Source: Pontibaca salina (GTDB lineage Bacteria > Pseudomonadota > Alphaproteobacteria > Rhodobacterales > Rhodobacteraceae). From it: DNA of 64,000 nt. Each line of letters opens with the position of its first letter. Within the stretch, counting starts at the first letter, position 1. Below, one piece after another: positions 45,580 to 55,504 of the stretch. Location of the stretch: contig NZ_JAEIJD010000001.1 of NCBI RefSeq assembly GCF_016307205.1, positions 434,001 to 498,000 on the forward strand. The letters run 5' to 3'. The notes beneath the pieces are model-generated. The model did no database searches, had not been told where the DNA came from, and worked only from the letters and a program-made list of their open reading frames with translations. A program made the position numbers and the translations under genes.

Positions 45580-45768
45580 CCTGTGTCCCGGTACACCGGC
45601 ATAAAACACGATCACGTTTGGCTTTTCGGTATCCGGCTTTACGCGGCACCGCGATTTAGGCTTTTTCTGATACTTAACCGCGACTGCCCGCGCTAAGTGA
45701 CCGCGGGCAATCACCACAGTTCTAAACACTCCCGACGCATCGCGCGCCGCGTGCAGAACCTGTCGCTG

Positions 45769-45933
45769 TCAGGATGAAAGGCGCTTGATCTCTTCCTTCA
45801 GCTTCAACTTTTGTTTCTTCATCTCCGCCACATGCAGGCCGTCCACACCGGGCGATCGCTGGGCCTGCTCGACTTCACTACTCAGTGTCTGGTGCTTCCT
45901 TTTCAGTTCCGTCAGGTGCGAGCTCAAGCTCAT
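45769..45933 (-). CDS. DUF465 (YdcH-like) small coiled-coil protein
   Basis: 54-residue, highly charged helical protein: SLSSHLTELKRKHQTLSSEV, then EMKKQKLKLKEEIKRL. This is the DUF465/YdcH pattern, abundant in alphaproteobacteria and without a defined function. ATG 45933 has a perfect AGGAGG-type site (AAGGAGG) about 7 bases upstream; the 14-codon longer frame does not. It stands alone. Confidence 0.88.
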   Translation of the reverse strand: MSLSSHLTELKRKHQTLSSEVEQAQRSPGVDGLHVAEMKKQKLKLKEEIKRLSS

Positions 45934-46167
45934 GGCAGTCCTCCTTCTGAACAAGTTGCGTAAATAGTTGAGCATATTCGTCTGAGTCTGTCACGTCAGT
46001 TGAATCGCTACCTGGTTAACAGCGTTAAATGTGGCGGGGTTCTGCCGATGCGGTACTTGCAACAGGGCGAGCGCACGCACGACACCCCTTTAATCGCGGC
46101 AACAGGCGCAGCTGACCGCCCAAACATCGGGCTTTGATCAGATCGCCCACCGCAAGCAAATCCGCGC

Positions 46168-46383
46168 TCAATTGCTGGGCAGGATTTCGTTGTCGCGCAT
46201 AACCCGCAACGCACGATCATAGTCCGCCTCGCGCACCATCATGCGACGGGGAAAAGCTCCGATACCGCCCTCTAAGACGCTCATGTTTACGTCCATTTCA
46301 AAGCAGTCTATAGCCTCGCCCTGTAGAAGAGCCGATGCAAATGCCATGACTGTCAGGTCGGTGGTGCGCAAAAGTTCTTTCAT
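46168..46383 (-). CDS. DUF2007 domain protein
   Basis: 71-residue protein: KELLRTTDLTVMAFASALLQ, then GEAIDCFEMDVNMSVLEGGI and the end RRMMVREADYDRALRVMRD. This is the DUF2007 (putative PII-like signal transducer) layout. ATG 46383 is the family start; the longer frame is not credible. It is divergent from the polyprenyl synthase gene with 53 bases between starts. Function is unknown. The 234 bases between it and the DUF465 gene have nothing I can support. Confidence 0.88.
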   Translation of the reverse strand: MKELLRTTDLTVMAFASALLQGEAIDCFEMDVNMSVLEGGIGAFPRRMMVREADYDRALRVMRDNEILPSN

Positions 46384-46436
46384 TAAACATGATCTAAGGG
46401 CAACGCAGTAACGATGTCGAGCCGGGAAATGAACGC

Positions 46437-47438
46437 ATGACGGACAGCGCAATCGTCGCAAGACCTCACGACCGTCTGGCCAAAGAACTGGCCGACGACC
46501 TAGTAGCCGTCAACGCCCTGATCCGGGCGCGGATGGAATCGCGTCATGCGCCGCGCATCCCCGAGGTCACCGCGCATCTGGTCGAAGCCGGCGGTAAACG
46601 CCTGCGTCCGATGCTGACGCTGGCGGCGGCGCGGTTATGTGGTTACGACGGCCCTTGGCACATCCACCTTGCCGCCACGGTCGAGTTTATCCACACTGCA
46701 ACGCTGCTGCATGACGACGTGGTGGACGAAAGCGCCCAGCGTCGCGGACGGCCCACTGCAAACCTTCTGTGGGACAACAAATCCAGCGTTCTGGTTGGCG
46801 ATTACCTGTTCGCGCGCAGCTTCCAACTGATGGTCGAGCCCGGCAATCTGCGGGTGCTTGAGATCCTGTCCAATGCCGCCGCCACCATCGCCGAAGGCGA
46901 GGTTCTGCAACTCAGCGCAGCCCAGAATCTGGCCACGGATGAAGACATCTATCTTCAGATCGTGCGCGGCAAGACGGCGGCCCTGTTCTCGGCGGCAACC
47001 GAATCTGGCGCAGTCATCGCCAACGCACCCGACGATCATGTGCGGGCTTTGTTCAATTACGGAGACGCCTTGGGAATCGCCTTTCAGATCGCCGATGATC
47101 TGCTGGACTATCAAGGCGATAGCACGGCCACGGGCAAAAACATCGGGGACGACTTTCGCGAACGCAAATTGACGCTGCCTGTTATTAAGGCCGTCGGTCA
47201 GGCCACCGAGGACGAGCGCGCCTTTTGGAAGCGTACCATCGAACTGGGCCGACAAGACGCCCGCGATCTGGATCACGCTCTTGAGTTGATGGCGAAATAC
47301 AACACCTTAGCCGCCACCCGGAATGATGCCAGACATTGGGCGGACACGGCGAAATCTGCAATAGCCGCCCTGCCCGATCACCGGATCCGCACCCTATTAC
47401 ACGATCTTGCCGATTACGTCGTCGCCCGATTGGCCTGA
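46437..47438 (+). CDS. Polyprenyl diphosphate synthase (ubiquinone side chain)
   Basis: Trans-prenyl transferase of 333 residues, expected to build the C40-C50 side chain for ubiquinone (decaprenyl in most Rhodobacterales). The first Asp-rich motif is DDVVD at 93-97 in TLLHDDVVDESAQRRGRP. The second is DDLLD at 220-224 in FQIADDLLDYQG, and GGKRLRPML is the usual substrate site. The residues before the first motif (FIHTATL) are small, which fits a long product. Product length cannot be read precisely. It is a single-gene unit ahead of topA. Confidence 0.92.
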   Translation: MTDSAIVARPHDRLAKELADDLVAVNALIRARMESRHAPRIPEVTAHLVEAGGKRLRPMLTLAAARLCGYDGPWHIHLAATVEFIHTATLLHDDVVDESAQRRGRPTANLLWDNKSSVLVGDYLFARSFQLMVEPGNLRVLEILSNAAATIAEGEVLQLSAAQNLATDEDIYLQIVRGKTAALFSAATESGAVIANAPDDHVRALFNYGDALGIAFQIADDLLDYQGDSTATGKNIGDDFRERKLTLPVIKAVGQATEDERAFWKRTIELGRQDARDLDHALELMAKYNTLAATRNDARHWADTAKSAIAALPDHRIRTLLHDLADYVVARLA

Positions 47439-47591
47439 CGCCCGGACACCAATGGACAAGGCGACTGTTTCAGGCGCTCTGCGACGTTGGAAAAGCGCCG
47501 CAAAACCGACGCATTGACATTTCGACCTTGCCGCCCACATGTTGCCCCGCCATAGACCGCGCCAGTTTCGCCGTAGGAGGTTTTCACCTAA

Positions 47592-50231
47592 ATGCCCGTC
47601 GTTGTTGTAGAATCCCCGGCCAAGGCCAAGACCATTAACAAATATCTCGGCCCCGGTTACACGGTTCTGGCGTCCTATGGGCATGTCCGCGACCTGCCGC
47701 CGAAGGACGGATCGGTCGATCCCGACAATAATTTCGACATGAAATGGGAAATCGCCAGCGACAGTAAGAAACACGTCAAGGCGATTGCCGACGCGCTGGC
47801 CGAAGACGGCGAACTGATCCTCGCCACTGACCCCGACCGCGAAGGTGAGGCGATCAGTTGGCACCTGCAAGAGGCGCTGACCAAGCGCCGCTCGATCAAG
47901 AAGGACACCCCGGTCTCGCGTGTCACCTTCAACGCGATCACCAAAGACGCGGTGCAAAAAGCGATGGCGAACCCACGGCAGGTGGATATGCCATTGGTCG
48001 AGGCCTATCTGGCCCGCCGCGCGCTTGATTATCTGGTCGGTTTCAATCTCTCGCCGGTGCTCTGGCGCAAGCTGCCCGGCGCGCGGTCGGCGGGACGCGT
48101 GCAATCTGTCACGCTCAGGCTGATCGTCGAGCGCGAGATGGAGATCGAGGCGTTTCGCGCCCGCGAATACTGGACCGTCAAAGCAGTGCTGGCCACGCCG
48201 CGCGGGCAGGAATATGAGGCGCGGCTGACGGTTCTGGCGGGCAAAAAGCTGGAACGTTTCGACATCGAAAACGAAACCCAGGCCGAATTGGCGGTGCAGG
48301 CAATCACCAGCCGCGATCTGACGGTGAAATCGGTCGAGGCGAAACCGGCCAGCCGCAACCCGGCTGCTCCCTTCATGACCTCCACCTTGCAACAAGAGGC
48401 CAGCCGCAAATTTGGCATGGGTGCGCGCCAGGCGATGAGCGCAGCGCAGCGGCTATATGAGGCTGGGCACATCACCTATATGCGGACCGACGGCATTGAC
48501 ATGGCTCCCGAGGCTGTCACTGCCGCCCGCGACGCGATCAAGGATCGCTTTGGCGCCGATTACGTGCCGAAATCGCCCCGCATCTACAAGAATAAGGCCA
48601 AGAACGCGCAAGAGGCGCACGAGTGCATCCGCCCCACTGACATGGCGCGCGATGTCGAGGCGCTGAAGCTGTCGGACGCCGATCAGCGCAACCTGTATGA
48701 TCTGATCTGGAAGCGCACACTGGCCTGCCAGATGGAAAGCGCCCGCATGGAGCGCACGACAGTCGATATCGCCAGCCAGGATGGCCAGATCGAACTGCGC
48801 GCAAACGGACAGGTGATGCTGTTCGACGGCTTTCTACGGGTCTATGAGGAGGGGCGCGACGACGCAGTGGTCGAGGACGACGACAAGCGCCTGCCGCAAA
48901 TTTCCCAAGGTGAAAAGGCCGACAAGCGCAGCGTCACGCCCGACCAGCACTTCACCCAGCCCCCGCCGCGCTATACCGAGGCAACGCTGGTCAAGAAAAT
49001 GGAAGAACTGGGCATTGGCCGCCCCTCGACCTATGCCAGCATCGTCACGACGATCCAAGATCGCGGCTATGTGCGCAAGGAAAAGAACCGGCTGATCCCT
49101 GAAGACAAGGGCCGATTGGTGACGGCCTTTTTGGAAAACTATTTCCGCCGTTATGTCGGTTACGATTTCACCGCGGCGCTTGAGGACCAACTGGATCACA
49201 TCAGCGCGGGTGACGAAGATTACAAAGAGGTGCTGGCGCGCTTCTGGCGAGATTTCTCGGCCGCTATTGCCGAAACCAGCGAATTGCGCATCACGGATGT
49301 ACTCGAAAAGATCAACGAGGTGCTGGAACCGCATCTGTTTCCCGCAACCGAAGATGGCAGCGATCCGCGCCTGTGCCCGCATTGCGGTAAGGGGCGGCTG
49401 TCTATGCGCACCGCGCGCGCCGGTGGCGCATTCATCGGCTGCTCGAGCTATCCTGAATGCCGCTATACTCGGCCGTTCGGACCGCCGGGCATGGAAGAAG
49501 ATTCGGCGATCCCCCCCGAGGGCAAGTTGCTGGGCCATGACGAGGGCGACGCGATCCGTGTCTTCAAAGGTCGGTTCGGACCTTACGTCCAGCGTGGCGA
49601 GGTGACCGAAGACAACAAAAAGCCCCCGCGGCAGTCGATCCCCAAGGACTGGGCCCCCGAGGAGCTGGAGCTGGATCGGGCGCTGATGCTGCTTTCACTG
49701 CCCCGCCCGATCGGCCCCCATCCCGAAGACGGGGTCATGATATGGTCGAATATCGGCCGGTATGGGCCATATCTGAAACATGCTGAAAGCACCTCCGAGC
49801 GCGGCGGCACCAACGCCAATCTGGAAAGCATCGACGAGGTGTTCACCGTCGGGATGAACCGCGCTGTGCAGCTTCTGGCCGAAAAGAAGGCCAGCCGGGG
49901 CGGGCGTGGGCGGGCCGCCAAACCGCTGCGCGAACTGGGCGAACATCCTGATGCGGGCGGCGCTGTAAATATCATGGATGGCAAATATGGCCCCTATGTG
50001 AAGTGGGAAAAGATCAACGCAACTTTGCCCAAGGAAACACCGCCTGAGGATGTCTCCATGGAAATGGCGGTGGAACTGATCGCCGAGAAAGCCGCCAAAT
50101 CGGGCAAGAAAAAACCCGCAGCCAAGAAACCCGCCGCCAAAAAGACCGCGGCCAAGAAGACCGCAACCAAGAAACCTGCTGCAAAAAAGGCGGCGGCAAA
50201 AAAGACGACAACGAAAGCCCCCGAAACGTGA
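47592..50231 (+). CDS. topA: DNA topoisomerase I (type IA) with Lys/Ala-rich tail
   Basis: Relaxes negative supercoils. It is 879 residues long. The Toprim domain starts VVVESPAKAKTINKYL and has the metal-binding LATDPDREGEAISWHL. The active-site tyrosine is Y296 in ITYMRTDG. Then come a zinc ribbon (LCPHCGKGRLSMRTA with FIGCSSYPEC) and further C-terminal topoisomerase repeats (FKGRFGPYVQRG, SNIGRYGPYLKH, MDGKYGPYVKWEK). The last 45 residues are low-complexity, basic AAKKxAAKK repeats, a histone-H1-like tail common in alphaproteobacterial TopA. AGGAGG lies 17-11 bases before the ATG. Confidence 0.97.
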   Translation: MPVVVVESPAKAKTINKYLGPGYTVLASYGHVRDLPPKDGSVDPDNNFDMKWEIASDSKKHVKAIADALAEDGELILATDPDREGEAISWHLQEALTKRRSIKKDTPVSRVTFNAITKDAVQKAMANPRQVDMPLVEAYLARRALDYLVGFNLSPVLWRKLPGARSAGRVQSVTLRLIVEREMEIEAFRAREYWTVKAVLATPRGQEYEARLTVLAGKKLERFDIENETQAELAVQAITSRDLTVKSVEAKPASRNPAAPFMTSTLQQEASRKFGMGARQAMSAAQRLYEAGHITYMRTDGIDMAPEAVTAARDAIKDRFGADYVPKSPRIYKNKAKNAQEAHECIRPTDMARDVEALKLSDADQRNLYDLIWKRTLACQMESARMERTTVDIASQDGQIELRANGQVMLFDGFLRVYEEGRDDAVVEDDDKRLPQISQGEKADKRSVTPDQHFTQPPPRYTEATLVKKMEELGIGRPSTYASIVTTIQDRGYVRKEKNRLIPEDKGRLVTAFLENYFRRYVGYDFTAALEDQLDHISAGDEDYKEVLARFWRDFSAAIAETSELRITDVLEKINEVLEPHLFPATEDGSDPRLCPHCGKGRLSMRTARAGGAFIGCSSYPECRYTRPFGPPGMEEDSAIPPEGKLLGHDEGDAIRVFKGRFGPYVQRGEVTEDNKKPPRQSIPKDWAPEELELDRALMLLSLPRPIGPHPEDGVMIWSNIGRYGPYLKHAESTSERGGTNANLESIDEVFTVGMNRAVQLLAEKKASRGGRGRAAKPLRELGEHPDAGGAVNIMDGKYGPYVKWEKINATLPKETPPEDVSMEMAVELIAEKAAKSGKKKPAAKKPAAKKTAAKKTATKKPAAKKAAAKKTTTKAPET

Positions 50232-50330
50232 TCGCAAGCGCCCCGATTGGGGCGCAGGCCTTCTTGTTTTGTTGACACTGAACCCCTGCAACGGCACAAC
50301 CAAGGCAGCAGCGTTGTTAAGGGGTATTCG

Positions 50331-51035
50331 ATGAAGAAGGTGTATGGCACCGCCGAGCAGGCTCTCGACGGGCTGCTGCGTGATGGCATGCTGATCGCGG
50401 CCGGTGGTTTTGGCCTCAGCGGCATTCCTGAATTTCTGATCGCGGCGATCCGCGATGCCGGTACCAAGGATTTGACCGTCGCGTCGAATAATGCAGGCGT
50501 GGACGATTTTGGGCTCGGCGTCTTGCTGCAGACCAGACAGGTCAAGAAGATGATCTCGTCCTATGTCGGTGAGAACGCCGAATTCATGCGCCAGTACCTG
50601 AGCGGCGAACTGGAACTGGAATTTACTCCTCAGGGCACCTTGGCTGAACGCATGCGCGCCGGTGGCAGCGGCATCCCCGGCTTCTATACCAAGACCGGTG
50701 TCGGCACCCAGATCGCCGAAGGCAAGGAGCACAAGGATTTCGACGGCGAAACCTATATTCTGGAACGCGGAATCGTCGCTGATCTTGCCATCGTCAAGGC
50801 CTGGAAAGCCGACGACACCGGCAATCTGATATTTCGAAAGACCGCGCGCAATTTCAACCCGCCCGCAGCGATGTGCGGCAAGATCTGCGTCGCCGAGGTC
50901 GAGGAAATCGTGCCGCGCGGCAGCCTTGATCCTGATGGCATCCATCTACCCGGCATCTATGTGCATCGCCTAATTCAGGGGGATCATGAAAAGCGCATCG
51001 AACAGCGCACCACCCGCAAGCGCGAAGAGGCGTAA
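50331..51035 (+). CDS. scoA: Succinyl-CoA:3-ketoacid CoA-transferase subunit A
   Basis: Alpha subunit of a family I CoA-transferase that activates acetoacetate with succinyl-CoA, linking ketone bodies and PHB breakdown to the TCA cycle. The 234-residue protein has the glycine-rich [31 protein letters not shown], and the [20 protein letters not shown] segment. ATG 50331 fits the family start ([12 protein letters not shown]) with AAGGGG upstream; the 28-codon longer frame is rejected. It is followed by scoB after 3 bases. Confidence 0.94.
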   Translation: MKKVYGTAEQALDGLLRDGMLIAAGGFGLSGIPEFLIAAIRDAGTKDLTVASNNAGVDDFGLGVLLQTRQVKKMISSYVGENAEFMRQYLSGELELEFTPQGTLAERMRAGGSGIPGFYTKTGVGTQIAEGKEHKDFDGETYILERGIVADLAIVKAWKADDTGNLIFRKTARNFNPPAAMCGKICVAEVEEIVPRGSLDPDGIHLPGIYVHRLIQGDHEKRIEQRTTRKREEA

Positions 51036-51038
51036 ACC

Positions 51039-51677
51039 ATGGCCAATGACATCAAGGGCTGGGATCGCAACCAGATGGCCGCCCGCGCGGCAGAAGAACT
51101 GGAAGATGGCTGGTATGTAAATCTCGGCATCGGGATACCCACGCTGGTGGCGAACTATGTCGGCGACAAGGACATTACCCTGCAATCGGAAAACGGCATG
51201 TTGGGCATGGGTCCCTTCCCTTTTGAGGGCGAGGAAGACCCGGATCTGATCAACGCCGGCAAGCAGACGATAACCGAGTTGAGCCGCACCTCCTATTTCG
51301 ACAGTGCGACCAGTTTTGGCATGATTCGCGGCGGCAAGATCGCTGCCGCCATTCTGGGCGCGATGGAGGTGGCTGAAAACGGCGATCTGGCGAACTGGAT
51401 GATCCCCGGCAAGCTGGTCAAGGGCATGGGCGGTGCGATGGATTTGGTCGCCGGCGTGCGGCGTGTGATCGTCGTGATGGATCACACCAACAAGGCCGGG
51501 GAGTCCAAATTGCTCAAGACATGCACCCTTCCGCTGACCGGAACCGGCGTGGTGGACCGCATCATTACCAATCTGGGTGTATTGGATGTGGCCGAAGGCG
51601 GCCTGCAATTGATCGAAACCGCCGATGGCATCACCGAAGCCGATATCCGCGCCGCGACCGAGGCAACGATTGTCTGA
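51039..51677 (+). CDS. scoB: Succinyl-CoA:3-ketoacid CoA-transferase subunit B
   Basis: Beta subunit, 212 residues, carrying the catalytic glutamate in QSENGMLGMGPFPFEGEED (the ENG motif). The start WDRNQMAARAAEELEDGWYV and LGIGIPTLVANYV are characteristic. It is 3 bases after scoA and its 3' end overlaps the next, TTG-initiated GNAT gene by 8 bases. The proximity of phaAB and TCA genes fits a role in 3-hydroxybutyrate or acetoacetate use. Confidence 0.95.
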   Translation: MANDIKGWDRNQMAARAAEELEDGWYVNLGIGIPTLVANYVGDKDITLQSENGMLGMGPFPFEGEEDPDLINAGKQTITELSRTSYFDSATSFGMIRGGKIAAAILGAMEVAENGDLANWMIPGKLVKGMGGAMDLVAGVRRVIVVMDHTNKAGESKLLKTCTLPLTGTGVVDRIITNLGVLDVAEGGLQLIETADGITEADIRAATEATIV

Positions 51678-51963
51678 GCCTGAATCCATTGCCCATGAAC
51701 GCGGGCCCGACGGGGGCCGCTACGCCCTGCGCCGCGACGGGGCCGAGGCGGAACTGACCTATCAAATTGCCTCGCCCGATCTAATCTTGGCCGACCATAC
51801 CGGCGTACCTGATGCCATGCGCCACACCGGCGCGGGGGCGGCACTTGTGAAGCGGATGGTCGAGGATGCACGCGCTGGCGGCTATCATATCCGCCCCACC
51901 TGCCCCTTTGTCGAAGCGATGCGCAACCGCCATCCGGATTGGGCCGACGCTTTCGAGAGTTGA
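51670..51963 (+). CDS. Small GNAT-type N-acetyltransferase (YjdJ-like, COG2388)
   Basis: 97-residue protein of the short GCN5-like family: the acetyl-CoA region is TGAGAALVKRMVEDARAGGY, followed by the conserved IRPTCPFVEAMRNRHPDW end. The start is taken as TTG at 51670 (M-S-E-P-E-S-I-A-H), inside the last codons of scoB, because the frame upstream runs within scoB and the domain begins right after this point. Translation is probably coupled to scoB. Its substrate is unknown. Confidence 0.8.
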   Translation: MSEPESIAHERGPDGGRYALRRDGAEAELTYQIASPDLILADHTGVPDAMRHTGAGAALVKRMVEDARAGGYHIRPTCPFVEAMRNRHPDWADAFES

Positions 51964-52142
51964 CCTCGACTCGCCGCCGCACCTACGCATCTGGGGCGGA
52001 TCGGCTGCGCCCATACTCGGGCACAAATCATTGCTCATGAAAGATAATTTGCAACAGCCATTGCCCGTAAGGAAAAATGGCGGACACCCTTTTGTTTTGC
52101 ATCGAATGCCTTATGCTTGGCGCAAACATGCAAGGGTACTAA

Positions 52143-52625
52143 ATGGCGCGCGACATCGATTACGGTAACTTGATGCATCAGGCCATGCGTGGTCTCATAA
52201 AATCCGTGTTGCAGGACGTAGCTGAGAACGGCCTGCCCGGGGCGCATCATTTCTTTATCACTTTCGACACCGGGCATCCTGATGCTGAACTGGCGGATTG
52301 GCTGTCGGATCGCTATCCCAGCGAGATGACAGTGGTTATGCAGCACTGGTATGACAATCTTGACGTGGGGCCCGAGGGGTTTTCGATTACGCTCAATTTC
52401 GGTGATGCACCGGAACCGCTGTATATCCCCTATGAGGCGATCAAGACTTTCGTGGATCCATCGGTGGAATTCGGGCTGCGGTTTGAAAACCCCGAGGATG
52501 AGGATCTGTCCGAAGACGAAGCTCAGCCCAGCCCGGCGATCAATACCGATCATGCCCGCGAAACGCCCGAGGATGCCGCCAAGTCGGACGCGCAGGTCGT
52601 ATCGCTGGACTCTTTTCGCAAATAG
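52143..52625 (+). CDS. sspB: SspB-alpha, ClpXP protease adaptor
   Basis: 160-residue adaptor that binds ssrA-tagged proteins and delivers them to ClpXP. The fold region (DIDYGNLMHQAMRGLIKSVL, HHFFITFDTGHPD, WYDNLDVGPEGFSITLNF) matches the alphaproteobacterial SspB-alpha. The C-terminal tail is acidic and disordered and ends in VVSLDSFRK, the ClpX-binding module. AAGGG lies about 7 bases before the ATG. In Caulobacter this adaptor supports cell-cycle proteolysis. The 179 bases upstream contain no supportable gene. Confidence 0.93.
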   Translation: MARDIDYGNLMHQAMRGLIKSVLQDVAENGLPGAHHFFITFDTGHPDAELADWLSDRYPSEMTVVMQHWYDNLDVGPEGFSITLNFGDAPEPLYIPYEAIKTFVDPSVEFGLRFENPEDEDLSEDEAQPSPAINTDHARETPEDAAKSDAQVVSLDSFRK

Positions 52626-52725
52626 GCGACACCTGTCGCAAACACGATGCGTATACCTGCCCGTCCGTATTTGACTGGCACGGCGCGCAAACGGCCTGTA
52701 GCCGTCGACCACACGGAGATGATAA

Positions 52726-54117
52726 ATGTCCCAGACCCGCACAGAAACAGACAGTTTCGGCCCGCTTGAGGTGCCGGCGGACAGATACTGGGGCGCACAG
52801 ACCCAAAGGTCGATCCGCAACTTCCCCATCGGTTGGGAACGCCAGCCAACCGCCATTATCCGCGCGCTGGCAGTCGTCAAGAAAGCCTGTGCACAGGCCA
52901 ATATCGATCTGGGCAAGCTGGACGACGACCGCGGCAAGGCCATCATCGCCGCCGCCGGCGAGGTAATTGAGGGCAAGCTCGACGACAATTTCCCGTTGGT
53001 CGTGTGGCAAACCGGCTCGGGCACGCAATCGAACATGAACGCCAATGAAGTGATCGCCAACCGTGCCATTGAGATCATGGGCGGCGAAATCGGCTCGAAG
53101 GAGCCGGTGCATCCCAACGATCACGTGAATATGGGCCAGTCGAGCAACGACACCTTCCCAACCGCCATGCATATCGCCACCGCCACCATGGCGCGTGACG
53201 TGTTGTTGCCGGGGCTGGAAAAGCTACACGCCGGGTTGCTGGCCAAAGTCGAGCAATTCGACGGAATCATCAAGATCGGGCGCACCCATACCCAGGATGC
53301 CACGCCGCTGACCCTATCGCAGGAATTTTCCGGCTATGCCCATCAGGTCGCCATGGGAATTGCGCGCGTCAAGGACGGTCTGGGCCGGATCTACGAATTG
53401 GCGCAAGGCGGCACCGCTGTTGGCACCGGGCTGAACTCGCCCAAGGGCTGGGGCGAAAAAGTTGCGGCTAACATGGCCGCGATCACCGGACTGCCCTTTG
53501 TCACCGCCCCAAACAAGTTCGAGGCGCTGGCCGCCCGCGACGCGATGGTCGAGATTTCCGGTCATCTGAGAACCGTCGCCGCCAGCCTGTTCAAGATCGC
53601 CAACGATATCCGTTTTCTCGGCTCGGGGCCGCGTTGCGGATTGGGCGAATTGATTCTGCCCGAAAACGAACCGGGCAGTTCGATTATGCCGGGCAAGGTC
53701 AACCCGACCCAATGTGAGGCGCTGACCCAAGTCTGCGCACAGGTCATGGGCAATGATGCCGCTGTGGGTTTCGCCGGGTCGCAGGGACATTTCGAACTGA
53801 ACGTCTACAAGCCGATGATGGCCTATAACGTGCTACAGTCCATGCAGCTTCTCGGCGATGCAGCGGCTGCGTTCACGGATAACCTGATCGAAGGGCTGCA
53901 GGCCGACCGCGAACGGATCGACAAATTGCTGCACGAGTCGCTGATGCTGGTCACCGCGCTTGCACCCGAGATTGGCTATGACAACGCGACCACAGTGGCC
54001 AAGACCGCGCATAAAAACGGCACGACCCTGAAGCAAGAGGCAATCAATCTCGGGTTCGTCGATGAAGAGACGTTCGAGCGCGTAGTGCGCCCCGAGCAGA
54101 TGATCGGGCCCAAGTGA
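52726..54117 (+). CDS. fumC: Class II fumarate hydratase
   Basis: Iron-independent fumarase that hydrates fumarate to malate. It has 463 residues. [36 protein letters not shown], and the superfamily signature [17 protein letters not shown] with its catalytic Ser are all present. CGGAG lies about 10 bases before ATG 52726. Its stop shares one base with the DUF4169 start, so three genes (fumC-DUF4169-RHH) are chained. Confidence 0.98.
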   Translation: MSQTRTETDSFGPLEVPADRYWGAQTQRSIRNFPIGWERQPTAIIRALAVVKKACAQANIDLGKLDDDRGKAIIAAAGEVIEGKLDDNFPLVVWQTGSGTQSNMNANEVIANRAIEIMGGEIGSKEPVHPNDHVNMGQSSNDTFPTAMHIATATMARDVLLPGLEKLHAGLLAKVEQFDGIIKIGRTHTQDATPLTLSQEFSGYAHQVAMGIARVKDGLGRIYELAQGGTAVGTGLNSPKGWGEKVAANMAAITGLPFVTAPNKFEALAARDAMVEISGHLRTVAASLFKIANDIRFLGSGPRCGLGELILPENEPGSSIMPGKVNPTQCEALTQVCAQVMGNDAAVGFAGSQGHFELNVYKPMMAYNVLQSMQLLGDAAAAFTDNLIEGLQADRERIDKLLHESLMLVTALAPEIGYDNATTVAKTAHKNGTTLKQEAINLGFVDEETFERVVRPEQMIGPK

Positions 54118-54293
54118 TGGCGCAGCCGGTCAATCTGAACCGGGTGCGCAAGCAAAGGGCGCGAGACGCGAAAAAGGCCCGCGCCGACGAAAACGCGGCG
54201 CGGTTCGGGCGCAGCAAGGCAGCGCGCGAGGCCGACCGGGCGCGCCGCGACAAGGCCGCCCGCGATCTGGACGGACACAAGCGCGAGGGATGA
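54117..54293 (+). CDS. DUF4169 family small basic protein
   Basis: 58-residue protein too short for many gene callers: start [20 protein letters not shown], ending DRARRDKAARDLDGHKREG. This is the DUF4169 pattern (PVNLNRxRKxRAR), a conserved alphaproteobacterial family often found between fumC and a ribbon-helix-helix gene. It is strongly basic and probably mostly helical. The ATG overlaps the fumC stop by one base and the stop overlaps the next ATG (ATGA), so it is translationally coupled to both. Function is unknown; a role with nucleic acids is only suggested by its charge. Confidence 0.85.
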   Translation: MAQPVNLNRVRKQRARDAKKARADENAARFGRSKAAREADRARRDKAARDLDGHKREG

Positions 54294-54502
54294 GCCGCCC
54301 CCGCAAACATTCGCTGACCCTGCGCGGCCATCGCACCTCGGTTTCGCTTGAAGACGAGTTCTGGACAGCCTTCCGCGAGATTGCGGCGCGTGAAGGACGT
54401 GCGATCAACGATCTTGCTGCCGAAATTGACGCTGAGCGCGGCACGGACTGCGGGCTGGCCTCGGCGATCCGGCTCTTCGTGCTGCGCCGCTTGCAGGACT
54501 GA
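54290..54502 (+). CDS. Ribbon-helix-helix domain protein
   Basis: 70-residue protein with the ribbon-helix-helix (RHH_4) fold: KHSLTLRGHRTSVSLEDEFW forms the strand and first helix, and AFREIAAREGRAINDLAAEI the second helix. Similar proteins follow fumC-DUF4169 in many Rhodobacterales. They may be DNA-binding (aryl-sulfate-sulfotransferase-type naming is historical). ATG 54290 overlaps the DUF4169 stop. The 218 bases after it hold nothing I can support. Confidence 0.85.
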   Translation: MSRPRKHSLTLRGHRTSVSLEDEFWTAFREIAAREGRAINDLAAEIDAERGTDCGLASAIRLFVLRRLQD

Positions 54503-54720
54503 ACAACCGGGCGACAGGTGTGGTCCAGCCTTGCCGCATTAGGGTGACGTCCAGCGGCTGCCCCATAGGCGTCAAAGCCCCTTTCTGGCAATAGACTGCA
54601 CCGACGACCAAGAGAACCAATTGGATGAGCCCACGGGGGATTCGGGTTGACGCGTAATAGGCGACTCGTCACTGTGGAGCCCATGTTCGACACTCAGAAA
54701 CGGACTATTTCCAATAGGCA

Positions 54721-55491
54721 ATGGGGAAGATGATGAAATATAAACTCAAGAATTTTGCACGGGCAAGCTTCGTGGGTCTTGGCATGACGCTAAGCAGCAT
54801 GGCCGCAGCCGAGACAGCCAAAGTGGCCACCGACCCCAGCTTTGTTCCTTTCGAGATGTTGGATCAGGAAACCGGCGAGATGGTCGGCTTTGATATGGAC
54901 ATCATCCGCGAAATCGCTGAGCGCGCCGGTTTTGAATATGAGCTCAACACGATGGATTTCAACGGCATCATCCCGGCAGTTCAGACCGGCACCGTGGATA
55001 TCGCCATCGCTGGCATCACGATCACTGATGAGCGTGCGCAGGTCGTGGACTTCTCGGACCCCTATTACGACAGTGGTTTGCGAATTCTGGTCGGTGCGGA
55101 TCAGGACGCGGTCGAAACCGTCGACGATCTGGCCGGTATGAAAATTGGCACTAAGATCGGCTCGACCAGCTTTGACTATCTCACCAACAATCTTGGCGAC
55201 AGCGCGACGATCACACCTTATCCGGGATCAAGCGACATGTATATGGCGTTGCTTGGCGGCAGCGTCGATGCGGTATTCTACGACGCACCCAATGTGGGTT
55301 ATTTTTCCAAAACCCGTGGCGAAGGCCGCGTCAAAGTCGTCGGTCCACTTTATGAAGGCCAGCAATATGGGATCGCCTTCGTCAAAGGCAGCAACCTTCT
55401 TGAGCCCAGCAACGAAGCACTGGCGGCCATGCGTGAGGATGGAACCTATGACGAGATCCACTCCAAGTGGTTCGGCAGCAGCGGCGAGTAA
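54721..55491 (+). CDS. Polar amino-acid ABC transporter substrate-binding protein
   Basis: Periplasmic binding protein of 256 residues, first gene of a three-gene polar amino-acid (His/Gln/Arg-type) importer. A signal peptide ([20 protein letters not shown]) precedes [15 protein letters not shown] and the type II fold motifs [15 protein letters not shown] and [23 protein letters not shown]. The ATG at 54721 is followed in frame by ATGs at 54730 and 54733; the true start is uncertain. A 7-bp hairpin follows the stop, before the permease. Which amino acid it binds is not evident. Confidence 0.92.
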   Translation: MGKMMKYKLKNFARASFVGLGMTLSSMAAAETAKVATDPSFVPFEMLDQETGEMVGFDMDIIREIAERAGFEYELNTMDFNGIIPAVQTGTVDIAIAGITITDERAQVVDFSDPYYDSGLRILVGADQDAVETVDDLAGMKIGTKIGSTSFDYLTNNLGDSATITPYPGSSDMYMALLGGSVDAVFYDAPNVGYFSKTRGEGRVKVVGPLYEGQQYGIAFVKGSNLLEPSNEALAAMREDGTYDEIHSKWFGSSGE

Positions 55492-55504
55492 CGCGCCAGG
55501 TCAC

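Noticed and set aside
45463-45729. 88-codon minus-strand ORF after phaB
   Set aside because: No ribosome-binding site, crosses the phaB 3' end and the probable terminator stem; composition not convincing.
46011-46027. TTAA-N5-TTAA near the DUF465 gene as a CtrA site
   Set aside because: The spacer is 5 rather than 7 bases, so it does not match the CtrA consensus.
49695-50945. 416-codon minus-strand ORF over topA/scoA
   Set aside because: Antisense; its Phe/Leu/Gly-rich repeats mirror the AAKK tail of TopA.
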